Shown here one piece after another: positions 54,983-64,000 of a DNA stretch of 64,000 nt (position 1 is its first letter; every line of letters starts with the position of its first letter). The DNA is from Kappaphycus alvarezii (lineage: Eukaryota > Rhodophyta > Florideophyceae > Gigartinales > Solieriaceae): the NCBI GenBank assembly GCA_002205965.3, contig NADL03000072.1, positions 366,679 through 430,678 on the forward strand. Reading direction: 5' to 3'. Position numbers and translations under genes: made by a program. The notes beneath the pieces are model-generated. The model had not been told where the DNA came from and searched no databases. It was given only the letters and a program-made list of their open reading frames with translations.

Positions 54983-56513
54983 TGTTAGGGATAAATCAGC
55001 AGGGGAAGAGATCCTCAGAACCAATTTCCCCAAGAAGGAGGTGTTGCAAGCGACAGAAGTGCTACCGTGGTATAGTTGAACGAACGAAAAGGAGTGGATA
55101 GGGAAGACAGTTGAATGGGCTACAAGCAAGTATGGAAGGGGCAGGGTCTACCACCTATGCTTAGTGACTAGGGTAAAATGAATGCTTCTTGGGTCTGAAT
55201 TTGTCTCTCAACTTCCTAACTATTTGGGACTGGGCTTGAAGCTGCCTGCCAACTTGCTTGACCTCTCCATGAGGAAGCGGCTTACTCAGCTTATATAGAC
55301 TTTTGGCTACCCCTAAAGTCCGAACAAAACTACAGAAGGTACCAGGAAATGCGCAAAAACAATTTGTGCGGATGACATACTATAAACAGAAGATACTTAA
55401 GAAACTAACAATCAATGAGGTCCTCTTATTTCTCATTCTCTAAATCAGATCCAAACAACTCCTCTAAAATATCCATGCTGTCCAAGCAGTCCCCACAAAT
55501 ATCTGCGAATGGCTCACAGCTCTCTATTCCCTCCTGGGAGATATCTAAACTACTAAAGATATCTCCATCCGGTTCCAGCGTCGGCACCACTTGATCCATA
55601 CTCTCCAGTCCAGGCCCCACCAGTACAACACTTTCGATGCCCCCATTTCCATCATCCAACTAGTCATCTTCCTCCTCATCTTCCTCTTCCTCCTCATCCT
55701 CCTCTTCATCTTCCTCTTCCTCCTCATACTCCTCCTCATCCTCCTCTTCATCCTCCTCTTCCTCCTCATCCTCCCCGTCCTCCTCGTTATTAACCTCATA
55801 GACCAATCCAGGGGCTACCCACTCCTCAAAGGTCTCCCCAGCTCCCTCCTCCATGTCCCACTCCCGCCCCTTACCTACCTCCTCCGCCTCATCCTCGACA
55901 AAGAGGCGACGCACGAACTCGATGACCTTTTTCTTGGTTTGCCGCGAGTAGTCTCCGCGTTCATAAGGTCCGAAAGGTAGAAGAGGAATAGAGTTTAGGG
56001 GGCGGGGATGGCGATTTTTGGAAATGATTTTCGAGGGGCATGGATTGGTCATTTTACTAGGTTTGGGGGAATAGGAGGTAATGGAGGGTGTTTCGGGTGT
56101 GTGGGGGGGAGAGGTGTGATGAGCAAATGATCGGGACGTTTAAAACTTGGAATAAAGGGGTTTAAATAGGCTCGCGGGGCAGGTTCTATAGATTAGAAAT
56201 AGGTAAAATAAATCTGCAAGGGATTTTTGTAGTAATGCATTTGCGCCCTTTTTCTCAAAAAAAGTGAATTTGGAGGAGAAGGTAAGCAAAAAGGGAAAAA
56301 GAACTTGATTCGGGATCGATTCAGAGGGGTAGATACAGTATAAAAATATCTAGATAAAACGGAAGTAAATTTGGAGAGGACCGCGGTAATGATAAGCGAG
56401 GTTCAGGGAGGACGAGGAAGGACCGGAACTACAAGCAAATTTGGACAAGGAGAGGTACTACAGTAAACTATAGGCCTGTAGATGACAGCGACAAAAAAAA
56501 TCTGCGCCTAACA
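54983..56513 (-). repeat. Long LTR carrying an acidic ORF, copy 5
   Basis: It is the 1,531-base reverse-strand counterpart of 31704-33313, from TGTTAGGCGCAG to CCCTAACA on the minus strand. The left flank is LINE-A and the right flank is other sequence; ctggc and cggtc are not a duplication. It carries both conserved TATA-like sites (TATTTAAA at 56161-56168; tatataag near 55288). Confidence 0.8.
55426..56052 (-). pseudogene. LTR-encoded acidic protein, copy 5 (one in-frame stop)
   Basis: This copy is colinear over about 208 residues with a single in-frame TAG at 55660-55662, directly after the Glu/Asp tract. Before it: MTNPCPSKIISKNR, then KKKVIEFVRRLFVEDEAEEV and GETFEEWVAPGLVYEVNNEE. After it: GPGLESMDQVVPTLEPDGDI, then LDSMDILEELFGSDLENEK. 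The C-terminal mix of bulky hydrophobic and acidic residues resembles acidic activation domains. TATTTAAA lies 110 bases upstream. Apart from the stop it is the most complete long-form copy. Confidence 0.65.
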
Positions 56514-56599
56514 CGGTCCTCCCGGGTTCCAGCTCAATCTTGCCTAGACCCAAGTTTACGGCTTCTCCACTCCCCATCCCCCTTTGTCACTTACCTGCC

Positions 56600-57890
56600 C
56601 CATTTTCTACGCTCCCCCAAGTTCATCGTGATGGGATCTCCGATTGGCTCGGACTCTTTTGTTTCTTATTTTTTGCAGGCCGCGAAGCCGCCGTTGACCA
56701 CATCTTCCGTTCCCTTCGAAATTTGCACGATGCTCAATTGGCTATTCTCTATGAGCGGTCTAGGCCTCCTGCAAACTTCAGACATTGCCGAGGCTGCTTA
56801 CGCAGCATCTGCACTTGACTCTTTTGGACTTATCTCCGACCTGCTGACTCTTTCCCAGGGCCGCCACCTGGAAGAGATCCCTCGCCCCGCAATCCCATTC
56901 TTGCTCCCGCCACCCGCATCTGTCCTCGTGGCTTACAGCTACGGCACTTTTAGAGCGTTGCTCATCGCCCTCCGGCGAAAGGCTCCAGTCTGCGATCACA
57001 ACTGAACTCATGCTATCGAATTTTGATAAGTTTTCTTGCCTGCAGCAGCACCCGATCGAGCACGGCTCCTCTCCGTGCGCACTTCTTCCTCCTCTGTTTT
57101 CTCTTCGCTTCCTCACCCCTCCGCGGTACTTACATGTCCTCTTCTGCGTCAAAAGTCGCTCTGGCTCTCCGTCTCGGCATCGCGCTATTCACTGGATCTA
57201 CTCGCTGTGCGGTCTGCTCCCGCCGCTCGGCAGACATCGCACCCGTCTTAGATCCAAGTGGTCAACACGCGTTGACCTGCAAATACGAAGACGGGATGAC
57301 TGGTTGGCATCACGTCCTCCGCAACTTTCTTGCCCTCCTCTGCAAGAAAATTGAGATTGTCGCCCTCGTCGAGCATGTGCCCCTCTACCAGGTTCCCATC
57401 TCGTCTTGGCATTCGGAGTACCCCGCGTTACGAATGGACATTTACATTCCCGCTGCATACGGGCTTCAAAGTATCGATATCACCGTCGACGTTACTGTTG
57501 TCCACCCCTCTGCACGCCGCCACATTTCGCCAAGAACGGTTACCGCTGGCGCTGCCGCAACACTCGCAGAGAGCGAGAAACATCTTCATTACGGCACTTA
57601 CTGCAACCAAAACGATATCTTCCTCTGGCTGTCGAGTTTGATATCTATGACGCCTTGGGCGAAGACGGCAAAGGTTTTCCCGCCGCCTAGCTTCCTTCGC
57701 TGCTTCCCGTCGCGGTTCCTCCCCTCAACGGGACCTCCGCGACTTCGTTACAAGTTTTGCGTTTAGTCTCCAATTAATGCAGGCACGACAGATTTCCACA
57801 TGTCGCCCCCATTTGTAGTTAATTTCTGAATACCCTCCGCACGCTTCTGCGCAAGATTGTACTACTCATAAAGATTTACCACCAGATCTG
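56600..57890 (+). mobile_element. LINE-B 3' half
   Basis: Frames 56628-57005 and 57023-57766 encode the C-terminal half of LINE-B. Landmarks are MGSPIGSDSFVSYFLQ near the start; then LALRLGIALFTGSTRCAVCS, GQHALTCKYEDGM (zinc knuckle), ALRMDIYIPAAYG and SIDITVDVTVVHP (RLE core, two Asp), and a basic tail. The 3' UTR follows from 57768 to about 57890. The RT is absent here. A one-base shift separates the two frames. Confidence 0.75.
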
Positions 57891-57993
57891 GAGGTGCGGC
57901 TGCTACTTTCGCAGAAAGTGCAAAACATGCGCTTTGCTGCGAATTGTGCCCTTCCGACAATATTCTTCTCCTCTCTGTCTGCCTGACTTCCAC

Positions 57994-58041
57994 ATAGATC
58001 GAGTATGTCTCCCAACAGTAAAAACACCCAAACCTTTCCCC
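57994..58041 (+). repeat. Minimal LINE-A 3'-end insertion (48 bases)
   Basis: Terminal LINE-A sequence (ctcccaacagtaaaaacacc to tttcccc) is flanked by ttccac at 57988-57993 and 58042-58047, a short but perfect duplication. Sequence from 58050 to 58465 shows no gene. Confidence 0.6.
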
Positions 58042-58465
58042 TTCCACGGGGTGGTAGGCGACGAGAGTTCCAAGTTCTCACGCCGTCACGCCACTCATTT
58101 TGCATCATGTCGTATCCCTCACCCCCACCGGAAGATCCACGAATTGCCTATGCGCTTTGCCTTCTGTTCGCCAGGAATGCAAGCTCTTCAGATTCTCACG
58201 CCCTGTCTCCCTAGTAGCTTGCATTCTAGCCAAGCTCTCCGCGAACGATTTTCTCTAAAAGGGGAGAATGAAGGGGTAGTTAATATTGCAAGATATATTT
58301 TTAGTTTTACTTATTCCCTAGCGATCCAGGTCCTAAAGGACTGTTGTCATGCTATTGACCGTACTGCTGATGTGTGTTGTCCTAGTTATCTCCTATTACA
58401 TATGACTCGGGTGCGTTGTCATAGATCAAAAGAATCAAAATTTTAACGCTTTATTCAAGTGACAC

Positions 58466-59014
58466 TGTGAAAATTGACCAATATTTTAATCTCTATCCCG
58501 GTGTCCTACATTGATGCTGAATTTGGAGCAATATTTTTATTGAGGCCCACAATTTATATTTATTATGAATCATCAAGGAATAATTTTATCTATTTTACAC
58601 TGGCACTATTTTATGCTGAATTCAGTGTGAAATAATTTTTATGTCCTACAGTTGGGTTTTTATATTATACAGGCTATAATTACATTTATGCTACCAACAA
58701 ATTATTATCTGGATGATTGCTTACCTGGAAAATACTGCAATAATTATTGCTGAGCCTAAATTATGTCTACCAAAATTATTGAACGGCTCACCTGATTTTT
58801 GTAGCAGGTTCACCCTGGTGTAGAGTATAAGTAGTCTAGGTTGTTAGAAATATTTTTACATCCTCGGGCTATCGAAATATTCCCCTCGATCAGATATTAT
58901 TAAATTTGGTTTTCTATTCATTATTCATTCTAAGTCCGATTGTGGCATTTATTTATTTATTCAAGTTGGAACTATTTATTATTATTTGGATCTACCTATC
59001 CCAATTATTTTGCA
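58466..59014 (+). repeat. Copia-B 5' LTR
   Basis: 549 bases, from TGTGAAAATTGACC to ATTTTGCA. The same sequence starts at 40168 and 63455. Confidence 0.93.
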
Positions 59015-59027
59015 GTTATGGGCCCAG
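59015..59027 (+). other. Copia-B primer-binding site, overlapping the gag start
   Basis: GTTATGGGCCCAG directly follows the LTR and is complementary to the initiator tRNA-Met anticodon arm. The ATG inside it (59018-59020) opens the gag frame. Confidence 0.85.
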
Positions 59028-59934
59028 ATCGCCCCGAAATTCCTTCAAGGCCGAAATTTTCATGGGATCTTCGCACGGCTCCTTGGACGGATGGTAAAGG
59101 ACCTCAAGAAAAATATTTTGATGCTGTTCAAAAATGGAAATCTGTTCATGATTTTTACCAGCATCAAATTCTAATAAGGTTCCTAAGGCAGTACAAGGTC
59201 TTGTCTTACAATCACAATTATTTGGACGAGCTCTTGATATTTGTAAGAAAATTCCAGACACAGAAATTCAGTCTGAAAATGGTGCATTAGCGATTGCTAA
59301 CGCTATTCATAAGGTGGATCCTCTATCATCTATATCAGATACATTTCAAAAATTCTTAGATCTATTGCACACTACTCGTGGTGATAGTGAGTCTTTCAAA
59401 AATTTTGAATCACGGTTTGATGCTCAAATTGCCCGATTTCATTCATCTACTGGTACTTCGAAATTACCTGAAGCACTGGTATCATTTTTGCTCCTGGCTA
59501 ATTCCAAAATTGATTCAAACCAGCGAGTATCTATTTTGGCTGCTGCTTCTCCGAAGCATGAAGAAGCCGATTTGGAAAAAGGAAAAATCCTAGAATTAAT
59601 CAAATATTCAGAAATATCATCTATTATTCGTGCATGTGATAAACCAAAAAATACAAATCAAATATATGGAAATGCTCAAAAATATATCTCTTCAAGTCAA
59701 TCAAATATTTCATACGGAGAAAAGAAAAATTTCAAGAAAAATAATAAGCAAAGATTATCTCCTGAAGACTTTGCTGCGCTCAAGGCAAAATCAACTTGTG
59801 ACCGATGTGGAGAAATTGGCCATTGGGCCTATGAAAAAGATAAATGCAAGAGTGCTAAAAATTATCATAAAGGTTCATCATCTAGAATGGGAAATGCAGA
59901 AAATATCAAAGACAAAAATGATTCTGGTTCGTAA
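59018..59934 (+). pseudogene. Copia-B Gag (one frameshift)
   Basis: The frame opens at the ATG inside the primer-binding site (MGPDRPEIPSRPKFSWDL), and this N-terminus is conserved in Copia-B' at 40695. One base is missing near 59150 (gatttttacca against gatttattacca in Copia-B'), after which the frame continues through NALAIANAIHK-like sequence, FKNFESRFDAQIARFHSSTG and ILELIKYSEISSIIRACDK to a zinc knuckle CDRCGEIGHWAYEKDKC with unusual final spacing. It ends NDSGS at 59934; protease follows in another frame. Confidence 0.8.
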
Positions 59935-59942
59935 CATTTCAT

Positions 59943-60500
59943 ATGGTAAAAACGGTGCTTGATTCTCCGTCAAATACGTTATACCCAGGTCCGTTACTTG
60001 ATGATGGAGCACCGTATAGTGGAATGGGTATTGTTGAATTACGAGCACTTTCGAAATTTATTTTACCGAAATGGAATGGAATTCTTGATGAACTTCCTGA
60101 ATGTATCAAGGACACGCCCTTCTGGCAATACGGAAATGGCGACCACTCAAGCGAAAAAAGAAAAATGATCGGTTCAATATTTTTATCAGCTATTTCAGAC
60201 AATGGAAATCAGGTTAAAATAAGGCATCTAATAATCAGTGGATCATCTCAATGGGTTATTGGAAGAAATATCACAAGAAAATCAAATATTATTCATATGA
60301 CGGACAATCGCATCGAGTTCGAGTCCGCAAATAATTCAATCGATTCTATAACATTGGTGGATCATGGTCATCATTGTTATGTACCCGGAAATATATTTAT
60401 CAATCATCCGAACCTATTGAAAACTCATTTCTATCAGCAATTTGTTCCAACAATATCAATACATCAAAAAATATATCTTGGGCTGAAAAGAAGAAAATAA
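59943..60500 (+). CDS. Copia-B protease region
   Basis: The 185-residue frame contains LLDDGAPYSGMG (residues 18-29), where DDGA replaces the usual DSGA or DTGA of retroviral-type proteases, and later SQWVIGRNITRKSNIIH and GHHCYVPGNIF. The frame is open a few codons upstream of the ATG, so it is probably reached from gag by a frameshift, or was fused to it before an indel. The first residue of the catalytic pair plus Gly-Ala fit; I cannot tell whether the Asp for Ser/Thr change is normal in this branch. Confidence 0.65.
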   Translation: MVKTVLDSPSNTLYPGPLLDDGAPYSGMGIVELRALSKFILPKWNGILDELPECIKDTPFWQYGNGDHSSEKRKMIGSIFLSAISDNGNQVKIRHLIISGSSQWVIGRNITRKSNIIHMTDNRIEFESANNSIDSITLVDHGHHCYVPGNIFINHPNLLKTHFYQQFVPTISIHQKIYLGLKRRK

Positions 60501-61599
60501 TTAATAAGGTTCACAAACATGTATGTGCACTTAAATTATAATGATATAAAACTATTGTTACAAAGAAATTTTATATGGGACGATGAATGCAATAAATATT
60601 TATCAAGCATAATTGACTCCTGCAAATTTTGTGATGTCACAAAAAAACCATCTCATCCTCGTGCAGTATCTTTAAGCTCTATATCTCGCGGATTTAATGA
60701 ATTGGTTTGTGTGGATCATTTTTTTGTGGAAAACTTGGATATTTTTCACATTATGGACTCAGTTACCAGGTATTCAACTGGTTCAATAGTGCCCTCTTTA
60801 AGGATGGAAAATTGCATTGATTGTATTGAGACTCTCTGGTTAACACCATTTTGGGACCCTAACTATTTAATGGGAGATCAGGCGTTTGACAATGATAATT
60901 TTAGAAGCTATCTTGAGGAAAGAGGAATTTCGTTTTGTCCTATTGGTTCCCGCCGCCATAACAAAAATTATATTGAGTCAAAACATAAAATATTGAGAGA
61001 CATTTATATCCGTTTAAAAATATCCGATTCTTCTGCAAGTAATACGGTTCGTATTGCTCGAATGTTTCAAATATCGAATGATTTATATGGAAATGATGTT
61101 GTTTCTTCATACGAGCTTGCCACTGGTCACACTCGACCCATCGATAATTCTGGTCCTCGAAGTCTACCAAATGATTTAAGAGAAGCTCATAATGAGCTAA
61201 TAGCCAAGAGGAAATTAAATCTTATTCTAAAATCAAAGTCTGTGACCGATATTCCAATTAATGTTGGCGATATTGTGGAAATTTTATTCATCTACCAAAT
61301 CAGAAAAAGGATCTTGGTCATCGCCCAAACCAGTATTGAAATTCGACAAAAAATCTCTTATCGTCACAGTACCTGGATCCAATGGAAAATTTATACATGC
61401 TGCAATTGAAGATGTCCGACATTCCGTTTCATCTAATGAACTAGCATACCAAATTCAAAAGGCAAATGATTTATTGAATCAGTCTATTGAATATTCTGTG
61501 GAAGATATTTCTGATGAAACAAATATTACCGAAGTGAAGAATGTGGGCGAAAACAATTTTGACGATCATTCTGATGATGGTAATTTTAACCAAATATGA
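60490..61599 (+). pseudogene. Copia-B integrase (frameshifted)
   Basis: The zinc-binding His residues lie in INKVHKHVCALK, encoded at about 60503-60540 in one frame; the CKFC pair follows in the frame 60519-61409. Catalytic residues are in VCVDHFFVEN, LMGDQAFDN and NKNYIESKHK. A one-base loss near 61275 moves the C-terminal region (KSEKGSWSSPKPVLKFDKK) to the frame 61261-61599, which ends with an acidic stretch. The DDE set is complete, so the enzyme itself could fold if the frame were whole. Confidence 0.8.
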
Positions 61600-63424
61600 A
61601 TACTGATGTCGAAAAATATAATGAATCAGAAATTGATGGAAATTTATCAGAATCTAAAAACATATTATCTCTCGAACATGTTCCGATTGAATCTGAACTT
61701 AGTTCCCTGCACCCTGAAAATTTAATTCATATCCCTATTGATGAAAACGATGGAATTGATGCGCATGAAATTGAGTTGTTACCTGGAACGGAATTGAAAT
61801 CATCTGAACAAAAAGATCTGAGTTTTTATCATAAAAGGTTTGGATCTAAAGAATTTTTACTTCATCAAGCATCTGGACTTCCATCTCATATTATTTCAAA
61901 TGCGTACAATACGGAAGAAAATAATTTTCTCACTACGTGTTCAAAAATTCATGTTTCAAAAATTCCTCCCGACTCGAATGTAATATCCAGTCACGTTTTA
62001 TACAAAATAAAAATTTTGGATGATGGAAAATATTATTGCAAGGCTCGAATTGCTCCGCATGGAAATGAGGACAAGGAGAAAAATAATTTGAGAACTGATT
62101 CGGAATCTTGTTCTCCGATGGCAATTAGAATTCTCTTATCAATTGCTACAATTTTTAAATGGAATTTATCAAAGGTTGATGTGAAGTCTGCATTTTTACA
62201 ATCTGGATCAGCATTACGAGATGTTTATGTGAGACCTCCTCGGGAATGCTCCGAAAAATCCTTCTATTGGTTATTACTGTCTGCTTCATATGGGTTAGTC
62301 AACGCGAATGCAAAATGGCAAATACACTCTGATAATACTTTCTTTGACCTCGGATTGAAATCAGTCGTTTATATACCCCAATTATTTTTCATGAGTTTAA
62401 AAGGATCCTTAATTCTTGTTGTTAAATTGGTCGATGATATACTTATTACTGGACAAAAAAATATTAAGAAGCAATTTATCCAAGATCTTGGGAAAGTATA
62501 TAAGCTTGGTACAATCGTACATAGTCCTGGATCTTTTTATTTCAATGGAGTTAAAATCATGCAGTTTGATGACTATAAAATTAATGTCTCAGCTGATGAA
62601 AGCTAAATGGACTGGAACCCCATTCAATATCAAGAAATCGTCGAAAACAACCTGATGAAGAAATGAACTCATTTGAAAACTTTGCTTTTAATTCGTTAAA
62701 CGGATCAATTGTCTATTTGGGTATGGTTGCATCTCCAGTGTCTGCCTTTACAGCAAGTTATTTACAACAGAAAAGGTCAAATCCGTTGGTTCGTGATTTA
62801 TCTATCCAATCTTCTATGCTTCGGAATTTAAAATCTTTTGGTTCTACAAGCACGTATCGGCGCCCGGAAGTTTCTGGAAATTTCAATTTATCAGTTGTTG
62901 TTTTTTCTGATGCAGGAAAACCAGCCGGATCGACAAATGCTCAACTTGGATGTATTGGTGGGCTAATTGGCTCCTTAAATTGTAATTCAATATTTCATAC
63001 AATTTATTGGCATTCACATCTATCTCGGCGTCCTGTTAAATCTATTGCATCTGGTGAAATATTGGCTGCTGGTGAAGCTATCGAGGAAGGAAAAATTATT
63101 GCAGCAGCATACAGTACACTTCTAAATATCAATATTCCTCTTCATGTTGCTGTTGATTCAAAAGATCTATTCAGCTCTCTATCTACTTGTCGTGTGCCTG
63201 AAGATAAATCTATTAGAGCGGATGTTCAATTAATTCGATATAATTTCGAAACGAACAAAATCAAGAAAATGCTATGGATACCTGGTTCAATTAATCCTTC
63301 CGACCCGCTCACAAAAAAGGACAGTCCTGTATCTGACATGCTCAAGCTCCTTTTATTTGATGGATCTATACCTATGGATATGAGTAATATTTTATCTCGG
63401 GATTCATCTCAGTCAACAGGATAA
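61596..63424 (+). pseudogene. Copia-B reverse transcriptase and RNase H (frameshifted)
   Basis: The first frame (61596-62606) has CKARIAPHGNEDKEKNNLRT, WNLSKVDVKSAFLQSG, LLLSASYGLVNANAKWQ and the active site KLVDDILITG. A one-base loss near 62600 shifts it to the next frame (62605-63424), which reads through RNRRKQPDEEMNS to RNase H: VVFSDAGKPAGS, ASGEILAAGEAIEEG, AVDSKDLFSSL and WIPGSINPSDPLTKKD. All key residues are present. It stops 18 bases before the polypurine tract. Confidence 0.85.
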
Positions 63425-63441
63425 ATTTAATTCAATATTTC

Positions 63442-63454
63442 AAAGGGGAAGTAG
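63442..63454 (+). other. Copia-B polypurine tract
   Basis: AAAGGGGAAGTAG directly precedes the 3' LTR, in the position of the plus-strand primer. Confidence 0.8.
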
Positions 63455-64000
63455 TGTGAAAATTGACCAAATATTTTAATCTCTATCCCGGTGTCCTACA
63501 GTGATGCTGAATTGTGGAGCAATATTTTTATTGAGGCCCACAATTTATATTTATTATGAATCATCAAGGAATAATTTTATCTATTTTACACTGGCACTAT
63601 TTTATGCTGAATTCAGTGTGAAATAATTTTTATGTCCTACAGTTGGGTTTTTATATTATACAGGCTATAATTACACATTTATGCTACCAACAAATTATTA
63701 TCTGGATGATTGCTTACCTGGAAAATACTGCAATAATTATTGCTGAGCCTAAATTATGTCTACCAAAATTATTGAACGGCTCACCTGATTTTTGTAGCAG
63801 GTTCACCCTGGTGTAGAGTATAAGTAGTCTAGGTTGTTAGAAATATTTTTACATCCTCGGGCTATCGAAATATTCCCCTCGATCAGATATTATTAAATTT
63901 GGTTTTCTATTCATTATTCATTCTAAGTCCGATTGTGGCATTTATTTATTTATTCAAGTTGGAACTATTTATTATTATTTGGATCTACCTATCCCAATTA
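63455..64000 (+). repeat. Copia-B 3' LTR, cut by the window end
   Basis: It matches 58466 onward over 546 bases with a few small indels. The last three or so bases lie outside the window. Confidence 0.92.

Larger units (their letters stand above)
58466..64000 (+). mobile_element. Copia-B, nearly complete Ty1/copia element
   Basis: 5' LTR 58466-59014, primer-binding site, gag, protease, integrase, RT, RNase H, polypurine tract, and a second LTR from 63455 that the window cuts about 3 bases before its end. The left target duplication should be GACAC (58461-58465); the right copy is outside the window. It is AT-rich and belongs to a different copia branch from Copia-A: it has VKLVDDILITG and SASYGLVNANAKWQ in RT. 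The LTRs are nearly identical by eye, so it is young, yet gag-pol has about six single-base frame breaks. Confidence 0.93.

Noticed and set aside
59015..63454. GGAAAT is frequent in Copia-B (about 12 on the plus strand)
   Set aside because: The reverse complement is absent and many hits fall on Gly-Asn codons in an AT-rich gene, so coding bias explains it, unlike the frame-independent motif in Copia-A.
1..64000. tRNA, rRNA or CRISPR arrays
   Set aside because: None was seen. The tRNA-like ctgggcccataacc strings are primer-binding sites beside LTRs, not tRNA genes.

Overview
The window is a transposon graveyard from a eukaryotic nuclear genome. Nearly everything recognisable belongs to a retrotransposon or DNA transposon: two lineages of Ty1/copia element, one Ty3/gypsy element with related solo LTRs, at least three families of LINE that carry a C-terminal restriction-like endonuclease (RLE), and a broken hAT transposase. 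No intact host gene, tRNA or rRNA is visible. The one host-like gene is a decayed fragment of an E(z)/EZH2-type SET histone methyltransferase. I cannot name the species. The SET fragment looks fungal to me, but a protist is also possible.

Layout. 1-8610: a LINE-A copy (+) holds a LINE-A 3'-UTR insertion, which is itself split by a full-length Copia-A (576-5730, TSD TTCAG). A second 3'-UTR insertion lies at 6525-6670, and a long LTR begins at 7091. 9990-20455: a second LINE-A copy is split by a full-length Gypsy-A (12171-19683, TSD AGAGC) and ends in a rearranged, palindromic 3' UTR. 20690-25700: copia gag debris and a divergent LINE-C. 25957-30741: LINE-A (-) split by a degenerate solo LTR, then a copia gag fragment with its primer-binding site. 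31704-34545: another long LTR next to a LINE-B reverse transcriptase. 34740-39500: LINE-A (-) split by a solo LTR with TSD CAGGG. 39524-44770: a direct repeat brackets LINE, Copia-B and hAT debris. 45995-51787: a short and a near full-length LINE-A. 52522-58041: the SET pseudogene, LINE-B copies and another long LTR. 58466-64000: Copia-B, young but frameshifted, running off the window end.

Three things stand out. Copia-A carries about 70 everted CCG-N(2-4)-CGG triplet pairs, spread over LTRs and coding sequence alike; I see no comparable density in its neighbours. A family of long LTRs carries a roughly 200-residue acidic protein gene with its own TATA-like box upstream, and one copy is intact. 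Gypsy-A has two mutually related extra ORFs after pol, where an env gene would sit.

Many frames are broken by single-base indels, often in homopolymers and even in young elements. Some of these breaks may be consensus errors rather than mutations.
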